Below are positions 60,660 through 64,000 of a stretch of 64,000 bases of DNA, piece by piece; positions within the stretch are counted from its first letter, which is position 1, and the number at the start of each line of letters is the position of its first letter. Location: assembly GCF_030371825.1 (NCBI RefSeq), contig NZ_JAUDDM010000006.1. One strand, given 5' to 3'. Under the pieces are notes generated by a model that was not told the origin of the DNA, did no database searches, and worked only from the letters and a program-made list of their open reading frames with translations. Both the position numbers and the translations under genes were made by a program. The stretch is from Collinsella sp944321445. Lineage in GTDB: Bacteria; Actinomycetota; Coriobacteriia; Coriobacteriales; Coriobacteriaceae.

Positions 60660-61772
60660 CTAATCCAGCAACTCCGCAAGGCGCTGCCGCCACAGGGAGC
60701 GGTCAGAGTCCCAGCAGTCGGCCAATTCGCGCTGCTTGGCCGCAAGGTCGAACGGATACGCCATCTGCGCGTCCGCCCAGGCGAGCATATCTTCATGATC
60801 AGGATGCTTTGGGTTTGCAACGACCTGCAGGAACTCCTCGAACCCGCCCGGTCCCCCAACGTCCTCGGGAGGTGCGTCGCCTGCGCCATCGACAAGCTGC
60901 GGCGCGACAAGTTTGCTGTTGGCGATGGTCTTCACGACCTTCACCTTGTGCTCCCAGCCATCACCGTAATCGTAGGCATAGCGCGCGGTGCGCGTGCGCG
61001 GGAATACGTCGCCCAGCTGGATGTGATTCGCTTCGACAACCGCATAGGTTGCGGGCTCGTAGACATCGAGCGAGGGATCGAGAAAGCACGCTTCCTCGAT
61101 ATGGAGCTTCTGGCCGCGTGCGGTTATCGTGAAGTCGAACAGGTGCTCGTCGTACCAGTTGAAGATTCGCTGAATGGCTATGTGCAAATCCAAGAATGTG
61201 CAGGTGGCGGGGATGATAATCTCGCGCCAGCACGGCTGGAAGCCCTCGAGGTCGAGCTCGATGCGCAGGCGGAAGGCACGGGTGTCATGTTCCCGGCGGC
61301 CATCGGCGGGGTCGAACTGCGGCCGATCTTCCATGCGAATCGGCGCGAACAGGTCGTTATGGCTCAACGGGCTCGGCGCTGTTGTCTGCTGCGCCCCTTG
61401 CTGCCCGCCACTCACGACCGTGAACCCGCCGTGTGACAAGGGCTTGTTGCCGTCTTGGTCAGGCTCGCTGTCAAGATGGCGCTGCAGGGATTCTATCAGC
61501 GCCATGCCAACGCGCGCCGCAGCGACGTCGCCAAAGAAGAAGCCATCATCGGTAAGATCGAGCTCCCCGGCCGTTCCCCTCCATTCGATGAGGCCCTGTT
61601 GCATGAGCGAAGCGACGATCCCGGCATCATAGCTTGTCGATGCGACGTGGCGAACGCCGCCCTTATCGTTCACGCGCGCGCACGTGAGACGCATAAGGGC
61701 GAGCGTGAGCAGCTCGATAACCGCCTGGTCGAAATCCTCTTCATCCATGAAGTCCCCGAGGTTTTTGCTCAT
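60660..61772 (-). CDS. pRiA4b ORF-3 family protein with an N-terminal extension
   Basis: 370 residues. Residues 165-340 match the plasmid pRiA4b ORF-3-like domain (RLRIELDLEGFQPCWREIIIPATCTFLDLH, FTITARG, YAYDYGDGWEHKVKV). Residues 1-110 form a separate alpha-rich part resembling no family that I recognise. The domain is frequent on mobile DNA (TnpR-passenger type), but no transposase is present. AAGGAGC precedes the ATG at 61772. The product is acidic and cytoplasmic. Confidence 0.85.
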   Translation of the reverse strand: MSKNLGDFMDEEDFDQAVIELLTLALMRLTCARVNDKGGVRHVASTSYDAGIVASLMQQGLIEWRGTAGELDLTDDGFFFGDVAAARVGMALIESLQRHLDSEPDQDGNKPLSHGGFTVVSGGQQGAQQTTAPSPLSHNDLFAPIRMEDRPQFDPADGRREHDTRAFRLRIELDLEGFQPCWREIIIPATCTFLDLHIAIQRIFNWYDEHLFDFTITARGQKLHIEEACFLDPSLDVYEPATYAVVEANHIQLGDVFPRTRTARYAYDYGDGWEHKVKVVKTIANSKLVAPQLVDGAGDAPPEDVGGPGGFEEFLQVVANPKHPDHEDMLAWADAQMAYPFDLAAKQRELADCWDSDRSLWRQRLAELLD

Positions 61773-62095
61773 GATGTCGCTCCTTTTTCGAGTGGCGCGG
61801 CGCCAGCGGATGCCTGCAGTATACGCGACTGTTTCATTGAGGGTCACACACGTCTTATGGACACTGTCGATTCTACGTTTTGCAACTTTTGGCTTCTTTT
61901 GGATTTTTTGGCTTTCGATTTGCCGTGCAGGTTGGCTGCGCAAAGCGGCTCTGGCGCGGGCGGGGTCCGGCTGGCACAATAGGGGTGAGTCGTTTCGCGC
62001 GACGCGCGAGCGACATATATACGAGAAATGCTGCAGTCAAAGGTAAGAGAGCGGGATACAACTTGCCGGACTGCCGTAAGAAAGGGGCGGATAGG
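61773..62095. other. Intergenic region upstream of second rfbB
   Basis: I see no gene, hairpin or repeat. It differs entirely from the DNA upstream of the first rfbB, so the duplicated unit is the gene alone, not its promoter. Confidence 0.5.
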
Positions 62096-63115
62096 ATGTC
62101 GGACTGCTTCGAGCCCAAGCGGATCGTCGTCACCGGAGGGTGCGGCTTCATCGGGTCGAACTTCGTGCGCTGGGTGGCGCGCGAGCGCCCGGGGGTGCAC
62201 GTGACCGTGCTGGACAAGCTCACCTACGCGGGCAACCCCGAGAACATCGCGGGGCTCGACCCCGAGCGCGTGGAGCTCGTCGTGGGCGACATCTGCGACG
62301 CCGCGCTGGTGGACCGGTTGGTCTCCGGCGCCGACGCCGTGGTGCACTACGCGGCGGAGTCCCACAACGACAACTCCATCGCCGACCCGGCGCCCTTCGT
62401 GAGGACCAACGTCGAGGGCACGTTCGCCCTCATCGAGGCCTGCCGCAGGCACGGCGTCCGCTACCACCACGTCTCCACCGACGAGGTCTACGGCGACCTC
62501 GCGCTCGACGACCCGGCCCGCTTCACGGAGGAGACGCCCTACCGCCCCTCGAGCCCCTACAGCTCCACCAAGGCGGCCTCGGACATGCTCGTGCGCGCCT
62601 GGGTGCGCACCTATGGCCTGCGCGCGACCATCTCCAACTGCTCGAACAACTACGGGCCCTACCAGCATCCGGAGAAGTTCATCCCGCGCCAGATCACGAA
62701 CATCATCGACGGCGTCCGCCCCAGGCTCTACGGCGACGGGAGGAACGTCCGCGACTGGATCCACACCGAGGACCACAGCTCCGCCGTCTGGACGATCCTC
62801 ACCCGCGGCCGCGTCGGCGAGACCTACCTGATCGGCGCCGACGGCGAGCGCTCAAACATAGACGTCCTGCGCGCCATCCTGCGCGCGATGGGGAGGCCCG
62901 AGGACGACTTCGACTGGGTCCGCGACCGCCCCGGCCACGACCGCCGCTACGCCATCGACCCGACGAAGCTCCGCCGCGAGCTCGGCTGGGAGCCCGCCCA
63001 CACCGACTTCGCCGCCGGCCTGGAGCGGACCATCGCCTGGTACCGCGGCCACGAGTCCTGGTGGCGCGCCGCCAAGGACGCCGCCGAGGCCCGCTACACC
63101 GCGCAGGGGCAGTAA
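62096..63115 (+). CDS. rfbB: dTDP-glucose 4,6-dehydratase, copy 2
   Basis: 339 residues, same length as copy 1. Differences are confined to the first six codons (MSDCFE versus MSETFM) and one late residue (Thr for Ala). AAAGGGG lies nine bases before the ATG. It is monocistronic, ending at a terminator, with no other rhamnose gene beside it. It may maintain dTDP-4-keto-6-deoxyglucose supply independently of the LoaP-controlled cluster, or be a by-product of the event that placed the 46-62 kb segment here. Confidence 0.96.
   Translation: MSDCFEPKRIVVTGGCGFIGSNFVRWVARERPGVHVTVLDKLTYAGNPENIAGLDPERVELVVGDICDAALVDRLVSGADAVVHYAAESHNDNSIADPAPFVRTNVEGTFALIEACRRHGVRYHHVSTDEVYGDLALDDPARFTEETPYRPSSPYSSTKAASDMLVRAWVRTYGLRATISNCSNNYGPYQHPEKFIPRQITNIIDGVRPRLYGDGRNVRDWIHTEDHSSAVWTILTRGRVGETYLIGADGERSNIDVLRAILRAMGRPEDDFDWVRDRPGHDRRYAIDPTKLRRELGWEPAHTDFAAGLERTIAWYRGHESWWRAAKDAAEARYTAQGQ
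62113..63113 (+). repeat. 1-kb direct repeat (rfbB), right copy
   Basis: Matches 44855-45855 with one visible substitution. Recombination with the left copy would delete or duplicate 17,258 bases. Confidence 0.93.
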
Positions 63116-63147
63116 GGCGGGCAAACCCTATAGCTCCCAAAACCGAA

Positions 63148-63178
63148 AGCCCGCAGGCGCCGCGTCTGCGGGCTTTTT
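63148..63178 (+). terminator. Rho-independent terminator after second rfbB
   Basis: AGCCCGCAG (63148-63156) pairs with CTGCGGGCT (63166-63174), followed by TTTTT. Confidence 0.85.
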
Positions 63179-63256
63179 GCGTAGAGCATCCCGGGGAGCG
63201 GTCGAGTGGGTATCAGAACGTGAGCCGCAAGAAACTGAAAAGAGGTGAGGAGCTGC

Positions 63257-63814
63257 ATGATTTCCCATCGCACAAAACGCTGTATCTGGTTTGCCTGCGT
63301 TGCGCTCGGCGTGGTCGCGTTCGCGGCCATCTTCGCCCTTACCGTGCAGGGACCGCAGGAAAGCGCCTCCCTTTCCGGTTTCTTCGAGCAGAAGCTCACG
63401 CCGGTCGAGACCGCTGCCGGCGGATCGATCTGGATGACCATCAAGGCGACGATACGCAAAGTCGCCTCGCATCTGTTCGCTATCGCCGGCATTCGCAAGT
63501 GGGCCCATACGGCGGAGTTCTTCGCGCTCGGGCTGTTTGTGAGCCTGGCGGCGCTTCTGTACGTGCCGCGAAGCGATAGCTCTCCCTTGAAGCCGCGCAA
63601 GCGCTTGAACCGTCGAGCGACCGTTGCCCTGGCGGTCTGCGTCGCCTGCTCGCTATTCGATCAGACCCATAAGCTGTTCGTTTTAGGCAGGCATTTCGAT
63701 GTCGCCGACCTTCTTTTCGACGCTTTGGGCTACGGGCTGGCGCTCGCCTTGGTGTTCATCCCCGCCGTCCTCTTGATGGCGAACCGGGGAAAGCGCGGTG
63801 CCCATTTCGGCTGA
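63257..63814 (+). CDS. VanZ-like family membrane protein
   Basis: 185 residues with four hydrophobic segments. RKWAHTAEFFALG (Lys...His...Glu) and the SLFDQTHKLFVLGRHFDVADLLFDALG block follow the VanZ pattern. VanZ proteins influence teicoplanin resistance and surface polymers; here a role in cell-envelope polysaccharide is only suggested by position. GAGGTGAGG precedes the ATG at 63257. Confidence 0.85.
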   Translation: MISHRTKRCIWFACVALGVVAFAAIFALTVQGPQESASLSGFFEQKLTPVETAAGGSIWMTIKATIRKVASHLFAIAGIRKWAHTAEFFALGLFVSLAALLYVPRSDSSPLKPRKRLNRRATVALAVCVACSLFDQTHKLFVLGRHFDVADLLFDALGYGLALALVFIPAVLLMANRGKRGAHFG

Positions 63815-63973
63815 CCCGGGGCATGCATATCGGGGCGCGTCTTTTCATGTAAGAACTCATGGTCCCGATGGTATGCGAAAGACGACGAACTCGCCCGAAT
63901 GTTGATGGTGGACTGCATTCGCTCCGAAAACCCAACTGCCTGCTCCTAGAATAGAAACGGCCTCCCGGTCTGA

Positions 63974-63979
63974 CCGTAT
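63974..63979 (+). promoter_or_regulatory. Possible -10 element of the next gene
   Basis: A perfect TATAAT in GACCGTATAATCGG near the window end. No -35 was identified and the gene itself lies beyond the window. Confidence 0.3.
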
Positions 63980-64000
63980 AATCGGTATGTGCATCAAAGT

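Noticed and set aside
44855..63113. Composite transposon flanked by direct repeats
   Set aside because: The flanking repeats are an intact metabolic gene, not an insertion sequence; no transposase or terminal inverted repeats were seen.

Overview
The window looks like a chromosomal segment of a high-GC gut actinobacterium of the Coriobacteriia, most like Collinsella. This is an inference from gene content (alpha-glucoside PTS with a GH4 phospho-glucosidase, fused RmlC-RmlD, LoaP-type NusG paralogue, YitT proteins), GC-rich codon use and strong Shine-Dalgarno sites. No rRNA, tRNA or CRISPR array was found.

Layout. (1) 1-11 kb: 3' end of rubrerythrin, a small membrane protein, rmuC-nth, then a sugar locus. 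The sugar locus holds a GntR/UTRA repressor, a PTS EIICB and a GH4 6-phospho-alpha-glucosidase, and its operator motif also lies before a membrane protein/PHP phosphatase pair and an MFS exporter. (2) 11-30.5 kb: housekeeping genes: mfd, yitT (plus a truncated second copy), recQ, metA, fthC, chorismate mutase, a mismatch glycosylase, an M16C peptidase, a DUF4160/DUF2442 pair and an EamA transporter. A DUF1016 nuclease here carries an in-frame stop. (3) 30.5-32.8 kb: a repeat-rich stretch with an orphan HicB-like and an orphan MqsA-like protein. (4) 32.8-46.9 kb: an exopolysaccharide cluster headed by a LoaP-like antiterminator: initiating sugar-phosphate transferase, glycosyltransferases (one frameshifted in a C7 tract), TupA-like ATP-grasp, EpsG-like polymerase, acyltransferase, flippase, rfbA, fused rfbCD, rfbB and a UDP-glucuronate epimerase. 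The 34.2-42.3 kb part is visibly AT-rich and probably acquired. (5) 46.9-62 kb: a cargo segment: phosphoesterase/P-loop fusion, ugd, an unknown protein, an AlbA/Schlafen protein, an RloA/RloB (AbiL-like) pair, a DUF4143 ATPase, a Tat-type lipoprotein, a possible SOS-controlled type I toxin-antitoxin locus and a pRiA4b ORF-3 family protein. (6) 62.1-64 kb: a second, almost identical rfbB and a VanZ-like protein.

The two rfbB copies form direct repeats of about 1 kb that bracket the cargo segment, so it could be lost or amplified by homologous recombination. The intergenic regions are unusually rich in long inverted repeats. There is a three-copy 95-base hairpin family with covarying arms, a set of long-arm/large-loop inverted repeats, a 105-base near-perfect palindrome, and perfect palindromes covering the start regions of the RloA and DUF4143 genes.

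The strongest candidates for something undescribed are the LexA-box-controlled 26-residue hydrophobic peptide with a convergent small RNA (60.2-60.5 kb), the phosphoesterase/P-loop protein inside the polysaccharide locus, and the rfbB-bracketed island.
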